Shown here one piece after another: positions 11,809-20,178 of a stretch of 64,000 bases of DNA (position 1 is the stretch's first letter; every line of letters begins with the position of its first letter). Under the pieces are notes generated by a model, which saw nothing but the letters and a program-made list of their open reading frames with translations, did no database searches and had not been told where the DNA came from. The translations under genes and the position numbers were made by a program. The stretch covers positions 156,901 to 220,900 of the forward strand of contig NZ_NCSY01000007.1 of assembly GCF_002156875.1 (NCBI RefSeq), given 5' to 3'. This stretch comes from Bacillus sp. EAC. Its GTDB lineage: Bacteria > Bacillota > Bacilli > Bacillales > Bacillaceae_G.

Positions 11809-11995
11809 TTTTTATAGTCTTTAAAAAATGCGTTGCTCTGTGCAATCCTAATTTATTATTTAATATTTAAATTAACTTTATTGATATTGCTAATTCACCT
11901 ATAAATATACCTTCTCAGTTTTAAAAAAGCACCTTGCCTTTTTATTTCTATTATATAATTTAAGTACATCTAGAATTTTGGGGGCAAAAAAAATA

Positions 11996-12511
11996 ATGAG
12001 AGTTTATAAGGCGAAAGTTCAATTGATATATTTTTTCATCATAATAGGTTTCATTTCACTCTTTTTTACAATCATGTTATCAGCTAGTAAAGGTAGTTTT
12101 ACTGTTTCAAATATTTTCATTTTGATTGGTTTAATTGCATTTACTTATTTTTTATTTTGGTGCTCATACTCTATGTTTCTTTCGAGAAAAAAAGGAGAAG
12201 GAATCTATTGGGATGATGAGTGTGTAGTAGTTGATTTTGAAGGAAACAAAATATTTTGGAATGAAATTGAAAATATCGAATTTTATGAATCGCAAAATGA
12301 CATGTTTACAAAATCAACATATATACGGGTATTCATTTATAAACAAGAGCAAGTTAGATTGAGACATAAGCTCCCGTTCAAAAATATTATTTGGAGATAT
12401 AGTGGTAGCATAGATTGGATTACGATTGAAAAACCAAAAGAAATGCACGAAGCGCTTATTCAATTTTGGGAAGAAAAAAATAAACTCAGCTCCAACAATA
12501 CCGAAAACTAA
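11996..12511 (+). CDS. Two-TM membrane protein of unknown function
   Basis: About 171 aa from the ATG at 11996. GGGGG lies about 12 nt upstream; a TTG at 11978 overlaps it and is less likely. Two hydrophobic segments (about residues 10-31 and 39-61) precede a cytoplasmic domain with the pattern VVVDFEGNKIFWNEIENIEFYE, reminiscent of PH-like domains seen in small Bacillus membrane proteins. Function unknown. Confidence 0.6.
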   Translation: MRVYKAKVQLIYFFIIIGFISLFFTIMLSASKGSFTVSNIFILIGLIAFTYFLFWCSYSMFLSRKKGEGIYWDDECVVVDFEGNKIFWNEIENIEFYESQNDMFTKSTYIRVFIYKQEQVRLRHKLPFKNIIWRYSGSIDWITIEKPKEMHEALIQFWEEKNKLSSNNTEN

Positions 12512-12958
12512 TTTCCAGTGATTTAATAAACAAGATAATTTCAAACCAAAAAAGTCGCATCTGGGACTCTTTATCTTATGGAATTAAAGTTTGCCAAAGA
12601 TCAATTAGGAGCTAATCAATTTTTGAGAAGAATGATATAGTCATTGTGTTAACAAATTACGACGGATTCTTTACATTGGCAAAACTAAAAAAAAAAAATG
12701 GAATATTAAACTATTTAAAATAAAAAATGTGTGTTTAGTAAAGTAAACACTGATTCTATTTAGCAGGTACAGATGTTGTAAAAAGAATTTTGATAATCTC
12801 TTTTGTAACTAGTAAAAGAAAAATTTGTAATTATTTATGAATAATGATAGTAAAAGAAAAACAATCGTGAAAATCTTTTTATGATATCTATTATTTGTTT
12901 CAATAGCTCTGAACTAAGTGGAATTTGTAACATCATTTGGAGAAAGGTAGGTTGTCAA
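12512..12958 (+). other. Intergenic region
   Basis: Very AT-rich, no supported gene. Only a poor hairpin with TTT near 12553-12571 is visible. Confidence 0.4.
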
Positions 12959-13630
12959 ATGATAAAGAATTATATCGACTACCCAATGATAAAAATTCCT
13001 GGGGGAGAAGTGAAATTAAGAGACGATAGAATAAAAAGAAAATGGAATGTTGAAATAGAACCGTTTCTTATTGGTCGTTTTCCTGTAACGACGGATGTAT
13101 ACTATGCAATTACAAATCAATCGCCCAATTCTTTTAATGAAAAATTAAAACCAATTGTGAATATTTCTTGGAATGATGCAATTTCTTTTTGTAATCTGCT
13201 TTCACAGGAAAAGGGACTGAAAAACTGTTATTCTACAAGTAAAGATGGAAAAAATATTATATTTGATAGGGAATCAGATGGTTATCGACTACCTTCAGAA
13301 GCAGAGTGGCAATATGCATGTAAAGCAGGGACTACTGGTTATAGATACGGAGAGCTCGACAAAATTGCTTGGTATTATGAAAATTCTGGTGGCAGAATTC
13401 ATGAAGTAGGAAGAAAAGAACCGAACCCATGGGGACTATATGATATGATTGGTAATGTTTGGGAGTGGTGTTGGGATTTATATGATGAGCAAGCGTACGG
13501 AGCTTACCGTATCTTTCGAGGCGGTTCCTGGGCTGAAGAAGCAAGGGGATGTGGGGCTACTTGTCGTCGTCGCAGCCATCCGACATTTTATATCGATGAC
13601 CTTGGATTTCGTCTCGCCCGATCTTATTAA
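12959..13630 (+). CDS. Formylglycine-generating enzyme-like (SUMF1/FGE-sulfatase domain) protein
   Basis: Single-domain protein of 223 aa, covering the whole FGE-sulfatase fold: MIKIPGGEV at the start, FLIGRFPVTTDVYYA, YRLPSEAEWQYACKAGT, NPWGLYDMIGNVWEWC, FRGGSWAEEARG and GFRLARSY at the end. In true FGE a pair of cysteines five residues apart binds copper and converts a sulfatase cysteine to formylglycine. Here the equivalent region has Cys198 and Cys202, four apart. No sulfatase gene is in the window. Start at ATG 12959, with GAGAAAGG upstream; the longer frame from 12881 is poorly supported. It may modify another protein or act as a non-enzymatic binding domain. Confidence 0.85.
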   Translation: MIKNYIDYPMIKIPGGEVKLRDDRIKRKWNVEIEPFLIGRFPVTTDVYYAITNQSPNSFNEKLKPIVNISWNDAISFCNLLSQEKGLKNCYSTSKDGKNIIFDRESDGYRLPSEAEWQYACKAGTTGYRYGELDKIAWYYENSGGRIHEVGRKEPNPWGLYDMIGNVWEWCWDLYDEQAYGAYRIFRGGSWAEEARGCGATCRRRSHPTFYIDDLGFRLARSY

Positions 13631-13752
13631 CTTCAAACAAACTAATTTTAAAATTTCATATTGAATTTAACTTATTCAATTAAAACATTGAAAAAAAGCG
13701 TTTCTAGTTGGTTACAATGAACTTGGTATATTTAGAAGGGAAGTGCAAAACG

Positions 13753-14460
13753 ATGGATTTGGAAATGGTTATGATGGAATTGGAAGCGCTTGGCAAGGAA
13801 CGTATTAAAAAGACTTACATAAGTAATGGAGCAATTGAGCCGCTCTTTGGTGTAGCTACAGGCGCTATGAAGCCGATTGCAAAGAAAATCAAGAAAAATC
13901 AGACTTTGGCTGACCAACTATACGCCACCGGGAACTACGATGCGATGTATTTCGCAGGAGTAATTGCTGACCCAATGAAAATGACTGAATCAGATTTTCA
14001 GCGTTGGATTGATGCTGCGTATTTTTATATGCTATCAGATTTTGTGGTAGCGGTAACTTTAGCTGAAACCGAATTTGCACAAGATGTTGCGGATAAATGG
14101 ATCGCAAGCGGTGAAGAACTTAAAATGTCTGCAGGTTGGAGTTGTTACTGCTGGCTTTTAGGTAATCGCCCGGACACTGAATTTATCACTAGCAAGATTA
14201 GCGGTATGCTTGATCAAGTGAAAAATACGATCCACAATTCTCCTGATCGAACGAAATCCGCTATGAATAATTTTGTGTACACTGTCGGGATATCATACTT
14301 ACCACAACATGATAAAGCAGTTGAAACCGCAAAGGCTATTGGACCAGTTGAAATCAGGCGAGATAAGAAAAAAAACAGCATCCTGCTAGCTTCAGAAAAT
14401 ATACAAAAGGATGTAGATAGAGGGTTACTTGGTTTCAAACGTAAACATGTAAGGTGTTAA
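13753..14460 (+). CDS. DNA alkylation repair protein (AlkD-like HEAT-repeat)
   Basis: All-helical protein of 235 aa. The start (LEALGKERIKKTYISNGA, FGVATGAMKPIAKKIKKN) and the pattern of helical repeats with conserved Trp and Asp residues (DFQRWIDAAYFYMLSDFV, AGWSCYCWLLG) match the AlkD-like family. AlkD excises 3- and 7-alkyl purines without flipping the base. Start at ATG 13753 after GAAGGGAAG; the upstream in-frame ATGs are less well placed. Several family members have lost the catalytic acid, which I could not settle here. Confidence 0.75.
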   Translation: MDLEMVMMELEALGKERIKKTYISNGAIEPLFGVATGAMKPIAKKIKKNQTLADQLYATGNYDAMYFAGVIADPMKMTESDFQRWIDAAYFYMLSDFVVAVTLAETEFAQDVADKWIASGEELKMSAGWSCYCWLLGNRPDTEFITSKISGMLDQVKNTIHNSPDRTKSAMNNFVYTVGISYLPQHDKAVETAKAIGPVEIRRDKKKNSILLASENIQKDVDRGLLGFKRKHVRC

Positions 14461-14597
14461 AATAATTTATAGTAAACTTATACATGTGTTTGTGTAAAAA
14501 GCAAAGTTGTAAGACATTTTCTTTAGTGAATTAAAGGGCCATATAGAGCAACATTTTTGACCTTTACATGTATATGAATAATATGAAGGAGGAAGAC

Positions 14598-14969
14598 ATG
14601 GAAGTTTTTGCAGAATATTTAGCAGGGATCGATAATCCAGACCATCTCTATCGAACAAATGAAATTTTGGAGTGGGTTGTAAATAAATTCCCAAATTTAG
14701 AACCACAAATCAAGTGGAATACACCAATGTTTTCTAATCACGGAACATTTATCATAGGTTTTTCCACTGCAAAGCATCATTTAAGCGTCGCACCTGAAGA
14801 AATAGGGATTTCGCACTTTGCTGATGATATTAAAAAGGCCGGGTACAGCGCTACAAAAGGCTTGTTTAAAATTCCATGGAATGAACAAGTAAATTACGAT
14901 TTGCTTGAGAAAATGATTGAATTTAATATTCAGGATAAAGCAGATTATACGAATTTTTGGCGGAAATAA
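14598..14969 (+). CDS. fra: Frataxin-like iron chaperone (DUF1801; YdhG/Fra)
   Basis: Cytoplasmic protein of 123 aa, closely like B. subtilis YdhG (Fra) as I remember it: [16 protein letters not shown] at the start, [26 protein letters not shown] and a C-terminus [14 protein letters not shown]. Fra delivers iron to the Fe-S assembly scaffold and to ferrochelatase. ATG at 14598 is chosen because AAGGAGGA lies 6 nt upstream; the frame extends to 14568 without a ribosome site. Single gene with its own terminator. Confidence 0.85.
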   Translation: MEVFAEYLAGIDNPDHLYRTNEILEWVVNKFPNLEPQIKWNTPMFSNHGTFIIGFSTAKHHLSVAPEEIGISHFADDIKKAGYSATKGLFKIPWNEQVNYDLLEKMIEFNIQDKADYTNFWRK

Positions 14970-15013
14970 TTCAGCACGCCTTATCTCTTTTGTTTAATTG
15001 AAGGTTATAACTA

Positions 15014-15058
15014 TAACAAAGAAAGCTCGCCTATACTGTGGCGAGTTTTACTTTGTTA
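15014..15058 (+). terminator. Rho-independent terminator after fra
   Basis: Two nested stems, AACAAAG/CTTTGTT outside and CTCGCC/GGCGAG inside, with TTTTA after the inner stem. Confidence 0.6.
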
Positions 15059-15139
15059 TTATGATTAAGCAATTGTCATTTTGGTTGAAAACTTCGAAAG
15101 TGCACCGATATCGTAGTAACACCTTTTTAGTATTAACTG

Positions 15140-15534
15140 TTATACAATTGTGTTTTTCAAAGTCATATACATATTTTCTACATGTTCGTCAATTTCATCT
15201 CTTGACATTCGTAAGCGAGCCAATGAAGTCCCATATCCAATCTCTTTTTTTCGCTCTTCGAATCCTTTGAAAATACCATCTGCGAATTCATCTAATGGTA
15301 CCCCATGAGTGTGTAACCCAGCTCCACCCAAATCTGATTCACCGCTGGAGGCGCAACTTCTATCACTTCTATAGACGTATCACTAAGTTGGTGTCTTAGG
15401 CTCATCGTAAATGAATGTAGTGCAGCTTTCGTAGCTGAATAAATTGGAGCAAAGACAAATGGTGTAAAAGTTAAACCGGAAGTCACGTTGATGATTGTTG
15501 CATCTTCTTTTGTTGCAAAATATTGAGTGAACAA
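15140..15534 (-). pseudogene. Remnant of a short-chain dehydrogenase (5' truncated, frameshifted)
   Basis: Two minus-strand frames together give the C-terminal half of an SDR. The first (to 15534) has NVTSGLTFTPFVFAPIYSATKAALHSFT with the YxxxK catalytic pair and runs to VAPPAVN. The second continues GGAGLHTHGVPLDEFADG to the end. Adding one base after the codons for AVN restores a single frame (AVN-T-DLGGAG), so a one-base deletion split it. The Rossmann N-terminus with the cofactor-binding glycines is missing. The sequence most resembles DltE-like oxidoreductases. It cannot make a working enzyme. Confidence 0.8.
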
Positions 15535-15546
15535 ACTATTTCCAAA

Positions 15547-15580
15547 TAAAAAAAAGCACCATTGTTACGGTGCTTTTAAA
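15547..15580 (-). terminator. Terminator for the membrane-protein gene
   Basis: Minus-strand stem AAGCACC/GGTGCTT followed by eight T, just after the gene stop. It also sits at the truncated end of the SDR remnant. Confidence 0.8.
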
Positions 15581-15588
15581 ATAGTAAT

Positions 15589-16023
15589 TTATATATTAAT
15601 ATTTTTTTTAGAATCATTTTTAAATAGTGTTTTTAATATTTTTTTAGTTAGTAGGAAGATAGAAGAAATTAATGCAAAACATAAGAAAAACACTATGAAA
15701 CCCCATAATCCTATAACTGCGTCTTGAAATTCCATGTGACCTCGGTTTGTAATTGCTTGTTGAATTTCAATCGCAAAAACTAAAACTACCATGAATGTAA
15801 AAGTGTAAAGGAACGAAAGTATTGTAATCCCAAATGGCATTTTTGATATTAATTTAGATAAAATAAGAACTAAGATAAATGCAGTAATTCCTATTATACC
15901 CATTATCCAAAAATGTAAGTCTTTATCACTTAATTCTAGATTCAATTTGTCACTAACATATAATTGAATAATATCATGGATATTATTTAAAATTTCTGTA
16001 AGTTTGATAATTATTTCTTTCAA
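15589..16023 (-). CDS. Three-TM membrane protein of unknown function
   Basis: 144 aa from a TTG start at 16023, chosen because AAGGAGTGG lies about 8 nt upstream and nothing supports the longer frame from 16089. An amphipathic N-terminus (KEIIIKLTEILNNIHDIIQLYVSDKL) precedes three hydrophobic segments at about 51-71, 76-96 and 114-134, and a Lys/Asn-rich tail. No family recognised. It has its own terminator. Confidence 0.6.
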   Translation of the reverse strand: MKEIIIKLTEILNNIHDIIQLYVSDKLNLELSDKDLHFWIMGIIGITAFILVLILSKLISKMPFGITILSFLYTFTFMVVLVFAIEIQQAITNRGHMEFQDAVIGLWGFIVFFLCFALISSIFLLTKKILKTLFKNDSKKNINI

Positions 16024-16358
16024 ATGTACCACTCCTTCATTTTTAATATTATAGCAGTAAAATTTAAATAAACCGATCCTTTCTTGCAAAATTCTCGGTA
16101 AATGCTAAATTAATAAATAAATGCTTCTTATATTAAGTTACAAAGTATATTTTGTCTCTTCCTATTTTGGATACAGCGAGATGAGCTAAGTTTATCTAAC
16201 ATCTTCCAATCGTTTTCTGTAAATTAATTGTCTATTTCTAAGTTAAATTAATTCACTATTATCCTTTGCCTAAGTTAGTTATTCATAACTTATCGTATAA
16301 AATCGCGCCTTATTGCAAAAAAATTTTGTTAGATTTCTATTTTTTAAGGGGTAAATTA

Positions 16359-16795
16359 ATGAGGAATATAGTAAAAGAAATTGAAACCAAGTTTTCAAAT
16401 CACGACGATTTTTTCATTGAAGAAGAGTTAGTAGATAAAACAGCAATCTTGTGAGCCTGGGATTTGCTAGTCTAATGGTAACAAACAGTTCAATCAAAAA
16501 TAAAATATCAATGCGAAATAATAAACCGCAGGTGTCAAGTGACTTGAATTTAAAAATATATATCTTAGAAAGAGATAATGGAATTAAAGATAAAAGAATA
16601 AGAAAAGAACTTGAAAAGCTTATTGAAAAGAGATTTTACACTATACTTAAGAAAACACATAGAAGGCAAGCAGATATTTTTGGCTTTGGGCAACAATTTC
16701 AAAATGCGCTTTCTTACCATGAATTAAAAGATTGGAGGGATGAATATTATCCAAAACTAAAAGTGAATTTTAAGGTTTATGCTAATATGGAATAA
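16359..16795 (+). pseudogene. Remnant of a Ger(x)C-type spore germination lipoprotein
   Basis: The 3' part encodes the C-terminal signature of Ger(x)C proteins: a charged helix (KELEKLIEKRFYTILKKTHR), then ADIFGFGQQF and DWRDEYYPKLKVNFKVYANME. Complete Ger(x)C proteins are about 370-400 aa with a lipobox, so most of the protein is missing. A short frame 16359-16454 ends at TGA exactly where the next frame opens, and one added base would join them (AIL-VSLGFA). The last residues of the family (RRTGxI) are also absent. GerC subunits work in nutrient-receptor complexes of the spore inner membrane; no GerA or GerB neighbour is present. Confidence 0.6.
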
Positions 16796-17520
16796 TGATA
16801 TGAATTCACATACGTTAGTTTAACAAAAAGACTGCATAGTAGTCTTTTTTATTGCACTAATTGACAGTTTTGTTGAAATAGGAATGATATAATCATATTA
16901 TTATGAACTTATCAATTGGAGTTTCATATGCTTGGACTAAAATAATATAATCCTAAATTGTATACTGAACAAAAGACATTGTAATAGATCACAAAGTAAA
17001 GTTACATATATTATTGGAAGGTGATTCAACCTTGAAGTTGGATATTTAGTCATATGTTGCGGACTTAATGAAAATCAAATTAGTATTGATAAAGATATTA
17101 ATTATGAATATAAATATATAATTGTATTAAACCAATAACTTTGTAATTTACCAACTTAATGTTAGTTGAACAATACATTCTTTAAAAATGATATAATGCC
17201 TATTATTCAACGTGAACATTAGTTGGTTTTTCATGACGACACAATTGTTGCTCTTCTTTTTATAGTAGTGTCTAACAGGAAGATGTTAAATCAAGGATGA
17301 TGGGCATTTAAAGAGCAAACTATGACTTTGATTAATACAAGAAAGCTTTTATTGATCCTCAATCGAAAATTTTTTTCCTACTAAACTACGAAATAGAGTT
17401 ATTGAAAAACCTCCATTGATTTGATAAAGAATTCAGTATTAATAGAATCGATTGTGTTAAAAGAGCGTCTCGAAAAATACATTTTTCTTAATAATTTTTC
17501 TACATTGAGGGGATGGAGAA
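16796..17520 (+). other. Intergenic region, AT-rich, possibly decayed
   Basis: 725 nt without a supported gene. A start-less frame of about 38 codons near 17020-17138 looks coding-like but has no ribosome site. TTAGTTGAACA occurs at 17162. Confidence 0.4.
16825..16850 (+). terminator. Rho-independent terminator
   Basis: AAAAAGACT/AGTCTTTTT stem with a 7-nt loop and T tail, just after the Ger(x)C remnant. Confidence 0.75.
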
Positions 17521-17892
17521 ATGAAATTTGAAATGCAAAAAGCGAATATGTTGGCTGAAAGTATAGATGGATTTATAAAATTTATTCATAAAATTCATGA
17601 AAAAAGCAAAATCAATTTTATTATAAATCCTGATAAAATATATCAAATAAAACTTCTTATCGAGGAATTTAAATTTCAAAGAATAGCAGATGAACTTCTC
17701 AGAATTAATCGGTTCGTTTGGGATGAAAAGTACACATATTTATTAGTGGATAAATTTATAGAAGGGCTAAACATTATAGATGAATATGTAGAAATTAACT
17801 ATAATGAACTATATATTTTTACTGCTAGATTATATACATTAAAGAACCTCTGTATTTCATTTAGTAAAAAGTTTAACTCACACCTGAATTGA
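17521..17892 (+). CDS. Hypothetical helical protein, 123 aa
   Basis: No family recognised. The protein is soluble, predicted mostly helical and rich in Ile, Lys, Phe and Tyr, with no signal peptide or membrane segment. GAGGGGATGGAG lies just before the ATG and a terminator follows about 90 nt downstream, which supports a real single-gene unit. Confidence 0.5.
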   Translation: MKFEMQKANMLAESIDGFIKFIHKIHEKSKINFIINPDKIYQIKLLIEEFKFQRIADELLRINRFVWDEKYTYLLVDKFIEGLNIIDEYVEINYNELYIFTARLYTLKNLCISFSKKFNSHLN

Positions 17893-17984
17893 AATAGTAG
17901 TCATCGTGCAATACAAGTATTAGATTATATAATATGTATAAAATATATTTTTAAATTAACGCAAACACAAGTTTTGTATCAATT

Positions 17985-18011
17985 GGAGTTACTTCCGTAG
18001 CTCTATTTTTG
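17985..18011 (+). terminator. Rho-independent terminator
   Basis: GAGTTAC/GTAGCTC stem (one wobble pair), TTCC loop, then TATTTTT. Confidence 0.7.
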
Positions 18012-18078
18012 TATATGTAGCAATTTAATTTAATATAGTAACAGTAAAACAAAAATTATCTAAATCGTTAATCGTAGC

Positions 18079-18110
18079 AAAAAAAAGCTTCCTTAATGGG
18101 AGCTTTTTTT
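18079..18110 (-). terminator. Terminator overlapping the end of the small membrane-protein gene
   Basis: AAAAAAGCT(T/C)CC stem with a TTAA/ATTA loop and long T runs on both strands. The minus-strand stop codon lies in the loop. Confidence 0.75.
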
Positions 18111-18371
18111 CATGAAGATACCGATTATTAACTGAATGAGACCAATGACAAATATGATAGGATATACGATCCACATCAACATCGCTGCCCATCCATTTCT
18201 TTTGATAATCGCATACGTTAATCCAATAGCAAACGACAAAAATGGCCCAATTGCTACCATGTTCGCGATACCCCAGATGATGTATTTTCTTTTTCTAGAT
18301 TTCCCGTTGCTAAAAGGGTAAGCAAGAGCGGTACCAATAAGAGCTATGAAAAGCGCTATATTAACGGCCAT
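18093..18371 (-). CDS. Small membrane protein, 92 aa
   Basis: Three predicted membrane segments (about residues 4-19, 31-54 and 61-86) separated by a basic loop (SNGKSRKRKY). AAAGGTGATG lies upstream of the ATG. No family recognised, though the arrangement resembles small Bacillus membrane proteins of unknown role. Confidence 0.65.
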   Translation of the reverse strand: MAVNIALFIALIGTALAYPFSNGKSRKRKYIIWGIANMVAIGPFLSFAIGLTYAIIKRNGWAAMLMWIVYPIIFVIGLIQLIIGIFMKKSSH

Positions 18372-18818
18372 TTCGCATCACCTTTCAGTCGATATACTAT
18401 CATTTATTTTACCATAAATCCCCTAATTTTTATTATAAAAAATGAGGAACCAAGTAATTGTACTGCCAAACAATAAAGTATTACTTCCGTATTCATTTTT
18501 GGCAATCGGGAACTATTGCTGATTGTAAACTTATAAAGTCAGTTAACAAATGCTCACCAATCATAGGTTTATCACCGAATGAATAATACATTTTAAAAAG
18601 CACTTAACGTATTAGAACTTTTCTTGTATGAAAATGGGAAATACTTCAAATACTTCCATTATTAGAGGTACTTACTAATTATTAATTTAATTTCTCTTCA
18701 TCAAATATAATGCAGGTAGTTATAGAAAGATAAGTCGAGGAGGAAACAGTCTCTATAAAATAAATGCTTGTCAAAAGTTAGGCACTTTTGATTTGCAGGA
18801 TAGAAAAGGAGTAAAAAT
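18372..18818 (+). other. Intergenic region
   Basis: No supported gene or clear structure between the divergent neighbours; it should carry both promoters. Confidence 0.4.
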
Positions 18819-19394
18819 ATGCATTGGTATGAAAAGCTGAATAAATATTTTCCTGTAGAGGAAATGAAATCAAGGGAGCATATGGAAACATTATTAAAAG
18901 AACGGCCTGATATTTACCATAAGGATGAAGGGCCTCATCATGTTCTTATGTATGTAGAACTGGATGATTTTGTGTTCATCGATTATTTATTCGTTTCTAA
19001 AGATGCCCGTGGACAGGGATTGGGCAATAAGTTGCTCGAGAAGCTTAAGAAAAAAGGGAAACCGATTATATTAGAAGTCGAGCCGGTTAATTATGAGGAT
19101 ACTGATACTGAAAAGAGACTTCGTTTTTATAAAAGAGAAGGTTTTGAGCACGCATTATCGATTGGATACAGTAGACGATCACTCGCAACTCAAGAAGTAA
19201 ATTCGATGGAGATTCTGTATTGGTCTCCAAATAATGAGAGTGAAGAAATGATTTTTAAAGCCATGAAAAAAACATATAATATGATCCACACTTATCGGGA
19301 CACACATTTTTACGGTGAATCCTATCAGCCAGTGGATGAAGTTCTTACCTTTAAAGAAAATAAACCCGGCCAAGACCTCTTAGAAGACATATAG
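18819..19394 (+). CDS. yjbC: GNAT-family N-acetyltransferase, YjbC-like
   Basis: 191-aa protein with a GNAT core: LDDFVFIDYLFVSKDARGQGLGNKLLEKL contains beta4 and the acetyl-CoA P-loop (RGQGLG), and LRFYKREGF is the typical end. The C-terminal extension (MEILYWSPNNESEE, MIHTYRDTHFYGESYQPVDEVL) agrees with B. subtilis YjbC as I recall it. There yjbC is co-transcribed with spx, the thiol-stress regulator. Here spx is not adjacent, so the gene has moved or is a paralogue. AAAAGGAG precedes ATG. Substrate unknown. Confidence 0.75.
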   Translation: MHWYEKLNKYFPVEEMKSREHMETLLKERPDIYHKDEGPHHVLMYVELDDFVFIDYLFVSKDARGQGLGNKLLEKLKKKGKPIILEVEPVNYEDTDTEKRLRFYKREGFEHALSIGYSRRSLATQEVNSMEILYWSPNNESEEMIFKAMKKTYNMIHTYRDTHFYGESYQPVDEVLTFKENKPGQDLLEDI

Positions 19395-19472
19395 GGTAAT
19401 ACAAGAATTACTTTTTTTAACCGCTCATAATTAAGGCTAGAGAAAAGTTATTAGCTTAAACTACATAATCTT

Positions 19473-19501
19473 AGAGTTGCCAATGGTAGCTCTATTTTTT
19501 A
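19473..19501 (+). terminator. Probable Rho-independent terminator
   Basis: AGAGTTGC/GTAGCTCT imperfect stem with a CAATG loop, then ATTTTTT. Confidence 0.55.
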
Positions 19502-19634
19502 TTCCATCAATGCTATTTAAAGAAGGATAATAAAATTTAAAAAAGAATCATATTAATTACAACTTTAACTAGTATTTTAAAAAAGTAACAGCCGTATTAG
19601 AGAAAATAAACCATATAACGTGAGGGGAATATTT

Positions 19635-19967
19635 GTGACTGAAGATTTTTACTGCGATGAAGTTTTAAGTGGAAAAACAACGGTAATAAAAGTAAAGGAA
19701 ACTGAGAACGTAATGGCTTATTTTCATACGAAACCTTTTTATCCAGTACATATTGTCGTTATTCCAAAAATGCATATTTCTTCATTAATTACTTTAGAAG
19801 TGAGTGAAAATGATTTGTTAATGGAGTTGTTAACTGTAATAAAGGAAGTTGCTAAGGAGGTAAATTCAAAATATGGGGCATGTAGAGTGATAACTAATCT
19901 AGGAAATTATCAAGATTCAAAACATTTACATTGGCATGTCGTATATGGAACCCCTTTAAAAAGTTGA
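19635..19967 (+). CDS. HIT-family nucleotide hydrolase
   Basis: Histidine-triad protein of 110 aa. The C-terminal HLHWHVVYG matches HxHxHxx, the catalytic triad of nucleotide phosphoramidases; KPFYPVHIVVIPKMHIS is the usual substrate-binding strand. The GTG at 19635 is the better start because GAGGGG lies 7 nt upstream; the GTG at 19620 overlaps that site. Family members hydrolyse AMP-lysine-type adducts or dinucleoside polyphosphates. Confidence 0.85.
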   Translation: MTEDFYCDEVLSGKTTVIKVKETENVMAYFHTKPFYPVHIVVIPKMHISSLITLEVSENDLLMELLTVIKEVAKEVNSKYGACRVITNLGNYQDSKHLHWHVVYGTPLKS

Positions 19968-20109
19968 ATTTAAAATTTTTAAAATGTCAGGATAGTTCAA
20001 GAAGTGGAATAAAATTCCTATAATTAATGGTAAATCACCACATCCCGGAAAGCCTTTATTCAATTCATCTAATGGATGCCTAGATTCAATACGTTGAACT
20101 AATAAAAAG

Positions 20110-20150
20110 TAAAAAAGACCTTTGAGGCCATAGCCTTGATAAAGGTCTTA
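20110..20150 (-). terminator. Terminator for the beta-helix gene
   Basis: Minus-strand stem AAGACCTTT/AAAGGTCTT followed by TTTT, about 30 nt beyond the stop. Confidence 0.7.
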
Positions 20151-20178
20151 AATCTTAAAGAATAAGGCATTTTAAAAT

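Noticed and set aside
11460..11845. Two overlapping minus-strand frames of over 100 codons
   Set aside because: Both are antisense to the PNPOx-like gene and have low-complexity composition.
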